NCBI RefSeq assembly: GCF_030538285.1
Contig: NZ_JAUNUG010000010.1
Coordinates: forward strand, 21,065 to 76,335
Reading direction: 5' to 3'
Length of the DNA stretch: 55,271 nucleotides
From: Corynebacterium sp.
Lineage (GTDB): Bacteria > Actinomycetota > Actinomycetes > Mycobacteriales > Mycobacteriaceae
Numbering within the stretch: position 1 is the stretch's first letter; the number at the start of each line of letters is the position of its first letter. Shown here in pieces: positions 20,441 to 29,628 of this stretch. Below the pieces are notes generated by a model. That model had not been told where the DNA came from, searched no databases, and saw only the letters and a program-made list of their open reading frames with translations. Made by a program: the position numbers and the translations under genes.

Positions 20441-21908
20441 CATTGTCCACGTAGCGTCGCAGGAAACTCCGGTCGTTCCACTCCTCCAGGGTGAGGCGGC
20501 GGGAGACGGCGAGGTAGGCGTCGGCAAGCTCATTGAGATCGCCGAGCAGGTCGCCGCGCACGATCATCAGCGTCGCCTCGTAGTTGAGGCCGAAGCTGCG
20601 CATATCCATGTTCGAGGAACCGACCGTGCCCATGGACGTGTCCGAACCCGGGTCCGCGATATTGAACTTCGAGTGCAACACATAGGGGGCGGGGAAAAGG
20701 TGGATGCGCACCCCAGCCTCCAGCAGCACCTGATAGTAGGAGGACTGCGCGTGGTGGACCATGAACTGGTCCGATTTCTCCGACACCAGAAGATCCACCT
20801 GCACGCCGCGGTAGCAGGCCGAGGTGACGGCCTCCAGGAGAGACTCGTCGGGGATGAAATAGGGTGAACACAGCACCAAGCGCTGCTTGGCGGCGTGGAC
20901 GATGGAGTTGAACATCCGCAGGTTCGGCTCCGTCGTATAACCCGGGCCCGAGGGCACCAACTGCACAATATTGTCGGAAGTCCCCGGCTCCGGGCAGGAG
21001 GGATCGAGGGCCTCGTGCTCCGGTGGGGGATCCACATCGAGGAGCTCATTGGTTTCTGCGTACCAGTCCACCGCGAAAAGGAAGGCCATCGACGCCACCA
21101 CCGGGCCCGAGACCTCCACCATCGAATCGACCCACTTGCGGCCCTTCCGCACATTCGCGCTCATGAGGTAGGAACGGTCAATCATGTTGATGGAGCCCAT
21201 GAAGCCGATGCGGTCATCGATAATCAGCAGTTTTCGGTGATTGCGCAGGTCAGGGCGGCGGAACTTCCAACGCCACGGCTTGAGGGGGAGCATGAGCTGC
21301 CAGTCGACGCCGATATCCGTCAGGCGCCGGCCCAGGCGGAAATATCCCGGATACTTCAGCGAGCCGATCTGGTCGAAGAGATAACGCACCTTCACCCCGC
21401 GGTCGACGGCGCGTTCCAGGGCGCGGAAGAACGGGTCGGTCGTGTCATCCCAGCTGGTGATGTAAATCTCGACGTGGACGTGATCCTGCGCCTTATCGAC
21501 GGCCGCCGCCATCCGCAGGATCGTCTCTTCATAGTCACCACAGACACCCTGGTTATGGGCGATGACAGCCGGCAGGTTGGTCAGCCGCCGGTTGAGTTTG
21601 ACGATGGACTGCATCTCTGGCCGCAGGTCACAGTTCTCCGGCCAGTCCGGCACATGGGCTTGGACGTCCTCGATCATGACGTTCGCCTCCCGCTGGATGC
21701 GGTGGCGACGCCGGTTGATGTACGGCGAACCCATGAGCAGGAACAGCGGCAGCCCGATGAAGGGCAACAGCAGAATGGCCAGCAGCCAGGCGGTGGAGGA
21801 ACTGGGGCGACGGCCCTCGGGGACCAGGCCGATCGCGATGATCTTGATGGCGTAGTCGATGATGAGGCCGGCCAGCTGCCAGCCATTGAGGTCGAGGGCG
21901 AAGGTCAC
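20412..21908 (-). CDS. cls: Cardiolipin synthase
   Basis: 498 residues. The GTG start abuts the xthA stop (TAAGTG), with GAGG upstream. Two N-terminal membrane helices are followed by two phospholipase D domains. The first has HRKLLIIDDRIGFMGSINM and the second HSKFNIADPGSDTSMGTVGS, each carrying the HxK(x4)D triad. It condenses phosphatidylglycerol units (or CDP-DAG with PG) to cardiolipin at the membrane. It is cotranscribed with the DNA-repair gene upstream. Confidence 0.92.
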   Translation of the reverse strand: MTFALDLNGWQLAGLIIDYAIKIIAIGLVPEGRRPSSSTAWLLAILLLPFIGLPLFLLMGSPYINRRRHRIQREANVMIEDVQAHVPDWPENCDLRPEMQSIVKLNRRLTNLPAVIAHNQGVCGDYEETILRMAAAVDKAQDHVHVEIYITSWDDTTDPFFRALERAVDRGVKVRYLFDQIGSLKYPGYFRLGRRLTDIGVDWQLMLPLKPWRWKFRRPDLRNHRKLLIIDDRIGFMGSINMIDRSYLMSANVRKGRKWVDSMVEVSGPVVASMAFLFAVDWYAETNELLDVDPPPEHEALDPSCPEPGTSDNIVQLVPSGPGYTTEPNLRMFNSIVHAAKQRLVLCSPYFIPDESLLEAVTSACYRGVQVDLLVSEKSDQFMVHHAQSSYYQVLLEAGVRIHLFPAPYVLHSKFNIADPGSDTSMGTVGSSNMDMRSFGLNYEATLMIVRGDLLGDLNELADAYLAVSRRLTLEEWNDRSFLRRYVDNVMKLTSALQ

Positions 21909-22715
21909 TTAGCGGACCTCGTCGAAGGTGGCCTTGTTGTAGTCCACCACCACCGGCGCGTGGTCCGAGGCGCCCTTACCGGAACGCTCCTCCACGTCGA
22001 CGAAGGCGGAGGTGGCCAGTTTCGCCAGGGCGGGGGTGGCCAGCTGAAAATCGATGCGCATGCCCTCGCCCTTCTGGAAACGCATCCCCTTGTAATCCCA
22101 GTAGGTGAAACGTTCGGCGGCCAGGGGGCGGGTGACTTCGCTGAGCCCGGCGTCGATAAGCCTGTCGAAGGCGATCCGCTCCGGTTCGGTCACATGGGTC
22201 TTGCCGGCGAAAAAGCCGATGTCCCACACGTCCTCATCGAACGGCGCGATATTGAAATCGCCCAGGTAAACGGCCTTTTCCGTGGTGTCGTGGCGGACGT
22301 GCTCGGCAAGTGCCTGGAGCCAGCGCAGCTTGTAGTCATAGTGCGGGTCGGCGATCTCGCGGCCGTTGGGCACATACAGGCTCCACACGCGCACCCCGCC
22401 ACACGTCGCACCGATGGCGCGCGCCTCGACGGCCTGCTCACTATCCGGGTTCTTGTCGAAGCCCGGCTGGCCCGGAAACTGCTTATCGACGTCCCCGAGC
22501 CCCACCCGGGACACGATCGCCACCCCATTCCACTGGCTGGTGCCAGCGTGGGCGACCTCGTAGCCGGCGGCCTCGAACACGGCGTAGGGGAACTTCTCAT
22601 CCGTGCACTTCGTCTCCTGCATCGCCAACACATCCACGTCATGGCGGTGGAGAAAATCGGTGATCCGCTCCGCGCGCGTGCGCACAGAATTGACGTTCCA
22701 GGAGACGATCCGCAT
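21909..22715 (-). CDS. xthA: Exodeoxyribonuclease III
   Basis: 268 residues from ATG 22715 (MRIVSWNVNSVRTRAERI); the frame extends upstream without family sequence. Active-site elements: WNVNS, AMQETKC (catalytic Glu), VYLGDFNIAPFDEDVW (Asp and Asn), GMRIDFQLAT and SDHAPVVVD (the terminal Asp-His pair). An AP endonuclease/3'-5' exonuclease of base excision repair. Upstream partner of cls, which starts at its stop codon. Confidence 0.92.
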   Translation of the reverse strand: MRIVSWNVNSVRTRAERITDFLHRHDVDVLAMQETKCTDEKFPYAVFEAAGYEVAHAGTSQWNGVAIVSRVGLGDVDKQFPGQPGFDKNPDSEQAVEARAIGATCGGVRVWSLYVPNGREIADPHYDYKLRWLQALAEHVRHDTTEKAVYLGDFNIAPFDEDVWDIGFFAGKTHVTEPERIAFDRLIDAGLSEVTRPLAAERFTYWDYKGMRFQKGEGMRIDFQLATPALAKLATSAFVDVEERSGKGASDHAPVVVDYNKATFDEVR

Positions 22716-22747
22716 GCAGTACACACTACCTGCGGTTAAGGGGCAGG

Positions 22748-23167
22748 TCAGTCCTCGGTCGCGTTGATCATCCACAGCACCCCGAACTGGTCGCGCACCT
22801 GCCCGTAGTGGTCACCCCACGGGGCCTGCTCGAAGGGCATCTCCACTTCGGCGCCACCGGCGAGGAACTTGTCGATGATGTCCTCTGCCTCGGCGACGGA
22901 ATCGAACTGGAGGAGCAGGGAGTAGACGTCGGAGCGCAGGCTCAAGGCGTCGGGTTCCATGGCGTCCCCGCCAGCCAGGCTCAGAGTGTCGGAGATAAGG
23001 GTGGCGTGGGCGACGGCGTCTGCGGGCGGATCGAAGGGCAGGCCCTCCATGGGCATGTCACCGTAGATGAGGAGTTCGAGCTCCCCGCCGAAGATGGACT
23101 CGTAGTGCCGGAATGCTTGCGCGGCGGTGCCGGGGAAGGAGATGTTGGCGCTGAACTGCATGGACAT
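22748..23167 (-). CDS. VOC/PhnB-like glyoxalase-fold protein
   Basis: 139 residues from ATG 23167, with GGGAG five bases upstream. Features of the PhnB (3-demethylubiquinone-9 3-methyltransferase-like) subfamily of the VOC superfamily: FSANISFPGTAAQAFRHYESIFGGELELL at the start, MEGLPFDPPADAVAHATL in the middle and WGDHYGQVRDQFGVLWMIN at the end. Such small proteins have no agreed function. A GlxR-like palindrome lies 20 bases upstream. Confidence 0.8.
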   Translation of the reverse strand: MSMQFSANISFPGTAAQAFRHYESIFGGELELLIYGDMPMEGLPFDPPADAVAHATLISDTLSLAGGDAMEPDALSLRSDVYSLLLQFDSVAEAEDIIDKFLAGGAEVEMPFEQAPWGDHYGQVRDQFGVLWMINATED

Positions 23168-23186
23168 GGCTGCTCCCAACGTTGTA

Positions 23187-23202
23187 TGTGGTTTGCATCA
23201 CA
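23187..23202 (-). promoter_or_regulatory. Candidate GlxR (CRP-type) binding site
   Basis: TGTGGTTTGCATCACA matches TGTGA-N6-TCACA at nine of ten defined positions and lies 20-35 bases before the VOC gene start. GlxR is the global cAMP-type regulator of corynebacteria. Confidence 0.4.
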
Positions 23203-23315
23203 GTATAGGCCTGGGTGGTGGGGTCGGGCAGAACGTGCCGGGGAAAGTGGCCACGGATGGGTATTTCTCCTGTGCATAAGCACAGTGGATATGCACCAAC
23301 GCAGTGCTGGCAGCC

Positions 23316-24308
23316 TCAGTCCTCCAGCCGCGCGTAGCGGTGCCGATGGTGCTCGATGAACCCGAGCTTCGAGTACAAGGCCCGGCCCGCCGCATTCGAC
23401 GCAATGACCTGCAGATAAGCGTCAGTCGCGCCGCGGGAGGCGCCCCAGGCGAGCATTTCGGCGCCGAGACGGGTGCCGAGGCCGCGGCGTCGATAAGCTT
23501 CCGCCACCTCGACGGCCGAATAACCGAGCCACACGCGGCCATCCTCGGAGGATGTGAGCGTGCCGCGGGTGATGGCGACGGTCTCCCCGGCGGGGGAGAG
23601 GAGGCGGCCGAAGCCCATCTCGCCGTCGATCTGATCCTGCAACAGGCGCAACGCGTGGACGGGCAGGGGCTGGCCGCGGAAGTGGTAGAGGGCGAGCCAG
23701 TCATCGTCGGGCTGGTCGTCGATGCGGAAGGTGTACTCGGCCTCCGGCAGCTCCAGGGGGCTGAGGTACCGGGTCATCACGATGATCTCCGGGCCCAGCT
23801 CCCAACCACCGGCCTCGACGAGCTTCTCCGCTGGCGCGCCGATGCGCTCCGGGATGAGGACTTTCACGGGCAGCGAGTGGCGCTCATAGAACGCCCGGAT
23901 CTCCTCCAGCGGCACCACCCCGAACCCTGCCGAGCGGCCCAAAGGCGCAGCCGAGTTGGAGCGCTCCGTGATGCCGTCACCAGCGCGCATGAGCCACTGG
24001 CCATCGCGCGTCCACGTGTGCTCGATGCCGGGGAAAGCCTTCGCGGTGGCCACCTCCACGGCACGGATATCCGAATTGCGGATCCGGCGCGGGGAGAGCT
24101 TTTTCACCACCTTGATCAGCTCATCCGGCACCTCTAGGGGCTCGGCGGTGGAGACGAAACCGCCGACGGACTGCGGGCGCAGTACCAGCGGCGACACACT
24201 CACCACGTGCCCGATGACATCACTGAGGTGCCCGGGGGTGTCGGGGAGGAGGCGGCGCACGACCACGCGGTCGCCCACCGCCACCTCATCAGAGCGGAAG
24301 ATACCCAT
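23316..24308 (-). CDS. GNAT-domain protein, probable corynebacterial N-acetylglutamate synthase
   Basis: 330 residues from ATG 24308. An N-terminal SH3-like part (SDEVAVGDRVVVRRLLP...IGHVVSVSPLVL) leads into a C-terminal GNAT domain with the acetyl-CoA loop EAYRRRGLGTRLG (about 284-296 from the start) and LQVIASNAAGRALYSKLGF. The arrangement and neighbours (xthA before it, def after it) match cg3035 of C. glutamicum, reported as a novel type of N-acetylglutamate synthase opening arginine synthesis. I infer the same role here. The def stop directly abuts this ATG (TAGATG), so the two are coupled. A copy of the iterated 13-bp motif lies inside the acetyl-CoA loop codons. Confidence 0.7.
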   Translation of the reverse strand: MGIFRSDEVAVGDRVVVRRLLPDTPGHLSDVIGHVVSVSPLVLRPQSVGGFVSTAEPLEVPDELIKVVKKLSPRRIRNSDIRAVEVATAKAFPGIEHTWTRDGQWLMRAGDGITERSNSAAPLGRSAGFGVVPLEEIRAFYERHSLPVKVLIPERIGAPAEKLVEAGGWELGPEIIVMTRYLSPLELPEAEYTFRIDDQPDDDWLALYHFRGQPLPVHALRLLQDQIDGEMGFGRLLSPAGETVAITRGTLTSSEDGRVWLGYSAVEVAEAYRRRGLGTRLGAEMLAWGASRGATDAYLQVIASNAAGRALYSKLGFIEHHRHRYARLED

Positions 24309-24893
24309 CTAGTGCCCGAAGGGGTCTTCGTCCTCGCCCGGCATCCAGGTCAGGCCGGGCTGCGTCCACCCGTTGGCCTTGATGGTCTTCTTGGCCTGGC
24401 GCTTGTAGCGGCCGATGAGGACGTCCGTGTAGAGAAAGCCGTCGAGGTGGCCGACCTCGTGCTGCAGGCAGCGGGCGAAAAATCCGGTGCCCTCGACCTC
24501 GATCTCCTTGCCGTCGGCGTCGAGGCCGGTGACTTTCGCCCAGGAGGCGCGGCCGGTGGGCCAGCCTTCGCCGGGCACGGAGAGGCAACCTTCGTCCTCG
24601 GTGCCGTCGTCGGCGGGCATGGTCTCGGGGATCTCGCCGGTTTCTAAGACGGGGTTGATCACGCAGCCGGTGTGCTGGACGCCGTCGTCGTCGGGGCAGT
24701 CGTAGACGAAGAGTCGCAGGCCCACGCCGATCTGGTTGGCGGCCAGGCCGACGCCGTTGGCCACGTCCATCGTCTCGTACATGTCGGCGACAAGCGTCTG
24801 GATCTCCTCTCCGGCGATATCGGCGGGGTCGACGGGGCTGGTGGGGTTGTGGAGCACGGGGTCGCCGTGGATCACAATCGGGCGGATCGTCAT
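24309..24893 (-). CDS. def: Peptide deformylase
   Basis: 194 residues. The three metal-enzyme motifs are present: [18 protein letters not shown] (Cys ligand) and QHEVGHLDG (His ligands and catalytic Glu; the usual HEVDHL reads HEVGHL). It removes the formyl group from nascent proteins in the cytoplasm. A few bases separate it from the divergent DUF3263 gene. It is translated just before the N-acetylglutamate synthase gene, which starts at its stop codon. Confidence 0.92.
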   Translation of the reverse strand: MTIRPIVIHGDPVLHNPTSPVDPADIAGEEIQTLVADMYETMDVANGVGLAANQIGVGLRLFVYDCPDDDGVQHTGCVINPVLETGEIPETMPADDGTEDEGCLSVPGEGWPTGRASWAKVTGLDADGKEIEVEGTGFFARCLQHEVGHLDGFLYTDVLIGRYKRQAKKTIKANGWTQPGLTWMPGEDEDPFGH

Positions 24894-24909
24894 GTTCTAC
24901 AGTTTAAGC

Positions 24910-25152
24910 ATGTCCGGCCTGAGTGATTCCGATGCCCGCCTCCTCGCCTTCGAGGAGCGCGCGCCGCGTTCGGCGGGCGCGAAGGAGGAGCTTATTCGCG
25001 CGGAGTTGGGGATGAGTCCGGTGCGTTATTATCAGCGCCTTAATGTGCTTATCGACGTCCCCGCCGCCCTCGCCGCCCACCCCGTCCTGATGGGGCGTCT
25101 GCGGCGGATTAGGGACAGGCGGGCAACGGAGCGTTCCGGTGCTTTAGACTGA
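24910..25152 (+). CDS. DUF3263 small protein
   Basis: 80 residues from ATG 24910. The sequence LLAFEERAPRSAGAKEELIRAELGMSPVRYYQRLNVLIDVPAALAAHPVL... is typical of the actinobacterial DUF3263 family, a small helix-turn-helix-like protein of unknown role. It is commonly placed, as here, beside def and a LytR_C gene. An iterated motif copy (25047-25059) encodes LIDV. The next gene starts five bases after the stop. Confidence 0.8.
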   Translation: MSGLSDSDARLLAFEERAPRSAGAKEELIRAELGMSPVRYYQRLNVLIDVPAALAAHPVLMGRLRRIRDRRATERSGALD

Positions 25153-25157
25153 CCCCT

Positions 25158-25757
25158 GTGACGCATGTGAATCCGGAGAATGAGAACGAGCCCACCACCG
25201 ACACCCCGGCCGCTTCCGGCCTGCCGTTGCGCGGCCTGGCGATGGTGCTCATCGCTGTTGCGGTGCTGCTGGTGATGTGGGGCCTGTACGCCATGACGCA
25301 GAATAATGATTCTGCAGATCAGGCCGCCCCTGAGACCACCGCTGAGGTGGTGGCGACTCCTGAGGAAACCGCCGCGGAAACCACGGAGGAAGCCCCCGTC
25401 GAGGAGGAGACCACCGCCGCGGAGACCACCCCAGAGGAGCCGCCGGCCCCCGCCCCGGCTGAGGAGCCCGGGCGCCTCAACGTGCTCAATAACTCGACCG
25501 TGCCGAATCTGGCGGCGGATGTCGCCGATCAGCTGCGCGGCGATTTCGAGGTCGGCGAGGTGGGCAACATGGCCGACCATATCCTGCCGGAGAACACCGT
25601 CTTCTTCCAGCCCGGCAACGCCGAGGCGGAGCAGCGCGCCCGTGAGTTGGCCGATCGGGTCGGTGGCGTGGCCCGCGAGTACGAGGGCTTCCTCCCCGAC
25701 GGCACCGATGGCCGCAATGATCTGACCCTGGTGTTGGTGAATCAGGTGGCCCTCTAA
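25158..25757 (+). CDS. Membrane-anchored LytR C-terminal domain protein
   Basis: 199 residues from GTG 25158. A short cytoplasmic N-terminus is followed by one membrane helix ([20 protein letters not shown], about 29-48), a Glu/Thr/Pro-rich linker, and a LytR_C domain ([20 protein letters not shown]...GFLPDG...LTLVLVNQ). The domain therefore lies outside the membrane, in the cell wall zone. The family is linked to envelope assembly but its reaction is not known. The TAATG overlap couples it to the ligase gene. Confidence 0.8.
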   Translation: MTHVNPENENEPTTDTPAASGLPLRGLAMVLIAVAVLLVMWGLYAMTQNNDSADQAAPETTAEVVATPEETAAETTEEAPVEEETTAAETTPEEPPAPAPAEEPGRLNVLNNSTVPNLAADVADQLRGDFEVGEVGNMADHILPENTVFFQPGNAEAEQRARELADRVGGVAREYEGFLPDGTDGRNDLTLVLVNQVAL

Positions 25758-26896
25758 TGAGGGTGGAGCCGATCCCCTTCCGTCGTTCCCTGGCGCCGAC
25801 GCTCGGGGTGGAGTGGGAGGTCGCGCTCGTCGACCCGGTGACCCGGGATCTGGCGCCGAAGGCCGAGGAGGTCATCGACCTCGTCCAGAGCAGCAATCCG
25901 GAGGTGCATCTGGAAAAGGAGTTCCTCCAGAACACCGTCGAGCTGGTCACCGGCGTGCATGAGACGGTGCCGCAGGCGATTGCCGAGTTGGCGCATGGGC
26001 TCAACGTGGTCCGCGACGCCGCCGATTCACTGGGTCTGCGCGTGTGGGCATCGGGTTCCCATCCGTTCTCGGATTGGCGGAAGAATCCGGTGAGCGCGAA
26101 GATGGCGTACGCGGAGATCATCAACCGCACCCGCTACTGGGGTTCGCAGATGCTCATCTGGGGCATTCATGTGCATGTCGGTATCTCGCATGAGGACCGG
26201 GTGTGGCCGATCATCAACGCGCTGATGACGAAGTACCCGCACCTGCTGGCGCTGACCGCCTCCTCCCCGGGGTGGGACGGCATCGACACCGGCTACGCCT
26301 CCAACCGCACCATGCTCTATCAGCAGCTGCCCACCGCCGGTCTGCCGTATCAGTTCAGCAGCTGGTCGGAGTGGGAGAGTTACATGCATGACCAGGGGAT
26401 TTCCGGGGTGATCAATCACACCGGGTCGATGCACTTCGATATCCGTCCGGCGCCGAAGTGGGGCACGGTGGAGGTCCGGGTCTCCGACGCCACCTCCAAT
26501 CTGCGGGAGCTGGCCGCCGTCGTGGCGCTCACCCACTGCCTGGTTGTCCACTATGACCGCATGCTGGACCGCGGGGAGACGCTGCCCACTCTGCAGCCCT
26601 GGCATGTCGCGGAGAATAAGTGGCGGGCCGCCCGCTACGGCATGGACGCCCTGGTGATCACCTCCCGCGACACCGATGAGCGCTGGGTCACCCAGGAGCT
26701 CAGCGATTTGGTCGACGAGCTCGCCCCCCTCGCCGAGGAGCTCGGTTGCCTGCATGAACTCCTCCTGGTCCCGGAGATCCTCGAGCGCGGTGCCGGTTAT
26801 CAGCGCCAGCGCCGCATCTTCGAGAAGACCGGCAGTTGGAGCGAGGTCATCGACGCCACCTGTGCGGAAATGGAGGAGTTGGTGCCCCGTGACTGA
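25757..26896 (+). CDS. Carboxylate-amine ligase of the YbdK/GCS2 family
   Basis: 379 residues. GCS2 signatures: [13 protein letters not shown] at the N-terminus, [32 protein letters not shown] (metal/ATP region), SASSPGWDG-like [18 protein letters not shown], and [10 protein letters not shown]. YbdK-type enzymes have weak glutamate-cysteine ligase activity and are widespread in actinobacteria; the true substrate here is unknown. It starts in the TAATG overlap with the LytR_C gene and its end overlaps the next gene by eight bases. Confidence 0.85.
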   Translation: MRVEPIPFRRSLAPTLGVEWEVALVDPVTRDLAPKAEEVIDLVQSSNPEVHLEKEFLQNTVELVTGVHETVPQAIAELAHGLNVVRDAADSLGLRVWASGSHPFSDWRKNPVSAKMAYAEIINRTRYWGSQMLIWGIHVHVGISHEDRVWPIINALMTKYPHLLALTASSPGWDGIDTGYASNRTMLYQQLPTAGLPYQFSSWSEWESYMHDQGISGVINHTGSMHFDIRPAPKWGTVEVRVSDATSNLRELAAVVALTHCLVVHYDRMLDRGETLPTLQPWHVAENKWRAARYGMDALVITSRDTDERWVTQELSDLVDELAPLAEELGCLHELLLVPEILERGAGYQRQRRIFEKTGSWSEVIDATCAEMEELVPRD

Positions 26897-27299
26897 TCTC
26901 GTCCTCGTCCCCACCGCGGGCCGCATGCCGGATACCTGGACCGAGGTCATCCGGTTACTGCCCGCTGATCTCAAGCCCCGGCTGCCCAATCTCATGGCCG
27001 ACAAACTGGAGTCCTACCTGGACAAACACGAGTTGCGCCGCGTCGTCCTCGTCGGCCACGGCACCGGTGCCCTCGCGGCGCTTGAACTCGCCCGTTCGCA
27101 GCCGCAACGCGTCAGCCACCTCGTTCTCGCGGGGCTGCCGGACTCGCGGGTGGGGAAGTTCTTGTTGCGTCGCCGGGGCATTGATGTGCAGGATCTCCAG
27201 GTCGCCATGCCGACCCTGCTTATCGACGCCCCCTACGACAACGATCCCGCCGGCTTCGTCGCCGAGATCCGTTCCTTCCTCGCCTCCCACACCAGGTAG
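26889..27299 (+). CDS. Small alpha/beta-hydrolase-fold protein lacking the nucleophile
   Basis: 136 residues from GTG 26889, overlapping the ligase gene by eight bases. The core has the alpha/beta-hydrolase look: [14 protein letters not shown], then [19 protein letters not shown] at about 51-69, and a later strand [11 protein letters not shown] with a candidate acid. At the nucleophile elbow GxSxG reads GHGTG (56-60), so the usual Ser or Asp/Cys is missing. It is also shorter than most members. Possibly non-catalytic. Its 3' end overlaps the convergent GT87 gene by 67 bp. Confidence 0.65.
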   Translation: MTDLVLVPTAGRMPDTWTEVIRLLPADLKPRLPNLMADKLESYLDKHELRRVVLVGHGTGALAALELARSQPQRVSHLVLAGLPDSRVGKFLLRRRGIDVQDLQVAMPTLLIDAPYDNDPAGFVAEIRSFLASHTR

Positions 27300-28453
27300 C
27301 CGAGGATAAACGCGACGCCGAAGCCCGTGTAGGCCAGGCGCCACACGGGATTGGGGTGGCTGATCCACGGACCGGGGTAGGCGAGTGCCGGCCACAACAC
27401 GCCCGAGACATAGGGCAGGAGCATCACAAAAACCACACCACTGGTGAGCAGGGCGCCGAGCTGGGCGGTGAGGAAACCGCGGGCGTCGAAAAGCGAGGCG
27501 ATGCCGGCGATGACGGCGACGGCCAGCGGGACGATCCACACCCAGTGGTGGAACCATGAGAACGGGGAGACCAGGCAGGCGCCGATACCGGTGAGTGCGA
27601 TGGCGAGGGTGCGGTTGTCGCGGCGTAGCGCCAGCCAGGCGGCAGCCGCCGTGAGGGCGGTGACCACCAGGGCCAGGACCAGCCACAGCCAGGTGGAGTC
27701 CGCCCCCAGGCGCACGAGGACTGACCTGATGGACTGCGCGCCGGGATTCTCATGGACCCCGACGCGCTCGGAGTCGAAGATCGCTGAGCGCCAAAAGGCA
27801 CCGGCATCCGGGACGATGACAAAGCCGGCCACCACGGTGGCGACAAAAGTCGCCGCCGATACGCCGGCGGCCACAAAGCGGCGCTGCACCAGGAAGATGA
27901 TGACGAAAAACGCCGGGGTCAGCTTCAGCCCCGCTGCTATGCCGACGCCGATGCCCGCGAAACGGTGGTGACGCGGCAGGACATCTGCGGCCACCAGCAG
28001 CATGAGAATGAGGTTGATCTGCCCGTAGTGGAAGGAGCCACGGATCGGCTCCGTGGCGAACAAACCCACCGCCAGCAGGACCGCGAACAACCCCACCGGG
28101 CGGCGGCGCTCCGTGAAGCACATGAGGATGACGGCGATGAGGGCCACGAAGTTGCCGGTCTGCCAGATGATCGTGGCGATCTCGGGATTGAGGCTGGCTA
28201 GCCAGCCGAAGATACCGGCCGCGAAAGGTGGGTAGGTGAAGGGGAGGTCGCCGAGGAGGGGGGCGTCGTAAAGCAACCCACCCTCGTTGAGGCGTTGCCC
28301 GGCCAGCAAGTAGACCTGCAGGTCAGTGGGGACATGCAGGCCCAGATCCCAGCCATCGATGACGTAGGACTCCTTGTACGCCATCCACGCGCCCAGCCAC
28401 AACAGCGCCGCTATCAGAGTGGGGGCACCGAGCAGCGCGGGGCGGTGGGGCAT
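27233..28453 (-). CDS. GT87 (DUF2029) polyprenyl-phosphomannose-dependent mannosyltransferase-like membrane protein
   Basis: 406 residues and about ten membrane helices. The GT87 pattern is visible: DLQVYLLAGQRLNEGGLLYD after the first helix, FTYPPFAAGIF, SFHYGQINLILMLLV, GLKLTPAFFVI and SPFSWFHHWVW. GT87 enzymes add alpha-1,2-mannose from polyprenyl-phosphomannose to lipomannan or lipoarabinomannan on the outer face of the membrane in mycolata; the exact linkage here is not deducible. It starts six bases after mrpG and may be read with the Mrp operon. Confidence 0.75.
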   Translation of the reverse strand: MPHRPALLGAPTLIAALLWLGAWMAYKESYVIDGWDLGLHVPTDLQVYLLAGQRLNEGGLLYDAPLLGDLPFTYPPFAAGIFGWLASLNPEIATIIWQTGNFVALIAVILMCFTERRRPVGLFAVLLAVGLFATEPIRGSFHYGQINLILMLLVAADVLPRHHRFAGIGVGIAAGLKLTPAFFVIIFLVQRRFVAAGVSAATFVATVVAGFVIVPDAGAFWRSAIFDSERVGVHENPGAQSIRSVLVRLGADSTWLWLVLALVVTALTAAAAWLALRRDNRTLAIALTGIGACLVSPFSWFHHWVWIVPLAVAVIAGIASLFDARGFLTAQLGALLTSGVVFVMLLPYVSGVLWPALAYPGPWISHPNPVWRLAYTGFGVAFILGYLVWEARKERISATKPAGSLS

Positions 28454-28459
28454 GGCTAC

Positions 28460-28840
28460 CTAACGTCGGCGGATGGAACGATCGGCGGGGGCGTCGTTAC
28501 GTGACATATCCTGTGATACACCATAAAGGCCCTCACGGCGGGAGACGCGACCGAGACGTTGCGCGGTGACGGGGGAGGTCATGCCGGCGAAGATCACCAG
28601 CAGGATGAGCACACCCAGGTCGCCACGCTCCGCGATACCGAAGGACGGATCGCCCGTCACCTTGAGCAGTGCACCGAGGATGGTGAGGATCAGACCCGTG
28701 GTCTGCGGCTTGGTGATCGCGTGAATGCGCGACATCGTGTCCGGGAAACGGACGACGCCGACCGCCGCCGAGAACACCAGGAACGCGCCGGTGATGATGA
28801 GGACGAGTGAGGCAACGTCCGCGAACAGTGTGTATGACAT
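28460..28840 (-). CDS. mnhG: Na+/H+ antiporter subunit MrpG/MnhG
   Basis: 126 residues, three membrane helices. The family core is VLIITGAFLVFSAAVGVVRFPDTMSRIHA and KPQTTGLILTILGALL, followed by LLVIFAGMTSPVTAQRLGR. The hydrophilic tail of about 30 residues is longer than usual. The ATG abuts the mnhF stop (TAAATG). Last subunit of the Mrp operon, which exports Na+ (or other cations) in exchange for protons. Confidence 0.9.
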   Translation of the reverse strand: MSYTLFADVASLVLIITGAFLVFSAAVGVVRFPDTMSRIHAITKPQTTGLILTILGALLKVTGDPSFGIAERGDLGVLILLVIFAGMTSPVTAQRLGRVSRREGLYGVSQDMSRNDAPADRSIRRR

Positions 28841-29116
28841 TTAGCTACCGTCCCTCTTGCGGAAGCGGGCGACGGACACCGAGGCAATGAAACCGAGCAG
28901 CGCGATAACCAGCATCGCGTTGGCGACGGTGGTGTCCAACGTCCAGCAGATGTAGGTGGCCAGGGCGCACTGGAGCATCGCGACGAAACCATCGAGGCCC
29001 AGCATGCGGTCCATCGAGTTCGGGCCGACGATGATCCGCCACGTCATGATGATGAACGACACGGCGAAAAACGCCGCCGGGATGAGCAGGAAGGTGGTGT
29101 AGAGCTCGTGGTTCAT
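28841..29116 (-). CDS. mnhF: Na+/H+ antiporter subunit MrpF/MnhF
   Basis: 91 residues from ATG 29116 (MNHELYTTFLLIP). Three helices with the MrpF signature WRIIVGPNSMDRMLGLDGFVAMLQCALATY and VIALLGFIASVSVARF. The start lies two bases after the mnhE stop; the stop abuts the mnhG start. Confidence 0.9.
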   Translation of the reverse strand: MNHELYTTFLLIPAAFFAVSFIIMTWRIIVGPNSMDRMLGLDGFVAMLQCALATYICWTLDTTVANAMLVIALLGFIASVSVARFRKRDGS

Positions 29117-29118
29117 GC

Positions 29119-29628
29119 TCAGTTCCTCTCGAAGATGCGGATCATGCGGCGCTCCAGGGTGGCGATGGTCTCGATCTCGCGGGCCAGCGCGGCCTCGGTG
29201 CCGGCGTCGAGCAGGTGGACCGTCCACGTGCGGTTGGCGATGTCGATGTCACTGACCGCACCACCCGGCTGCAGGTTGTACAGCACCGTGGCAAAGGAGA
29301 GGACCAGCTCATTGGACACGCGCATCGGCACCGTGACGATCGCCGATTTCGGCGGTGCTGCCGGGCGCAGCGCCAGCCACGCCACCTTCACCGACGCCAC
29401 GGCGAGGTCCTTCAACCAGCCGAGCATGTGCCAGGCCAGCAGGCCCCAGTGCACGCTCAGGCCCGCGATCGGCATGGCCGGCAGAGGCAGGCCGAAGATG
29501 ATGAGTGAGCCGACCAGCAGGCCCGAGATGATATTCGCCCACGTGAACTCGCCCATGAGCAGACACCACATGACGGTGATCCACACGATGAACCACGGGC
29601 GGAAACGGCGACGGACTCCGGAGATCAT
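29119..29628 (-). CDS. mnhE: Na+/H+ antiporter subunit MrpE/MnhE
   Basis: 169 residues. Two or three N-terminal helices (FIVWITVMWCLLMGEFTWANIISGLLVGSLIIF) and the MrpE features WMLGWLKDLAVASVKVAWLAL-like region, VPMRVSNELVLSFATVLYNLQPGG, and HLLDAGTEAAL. The start overlaps the mnhD stop by four bases (ATGA). Part of the Mrp complex. Confidence 0.9.
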   Translation of the reverse strand: MISGVRRRFRPWFIVWITVMWCLLMGEFTWANIISGLLVGSLIIFGLPLPAMPIAGLSVHWGLLAWHMLGWLKDLAVASVKVAWLALRPAAPPKSAIVTVPMRVSNELVLSFATVLYNLQPGGAVSDIDIANRTWTVHLLDAGTEAALAREIETIATLERRMIRIFERN

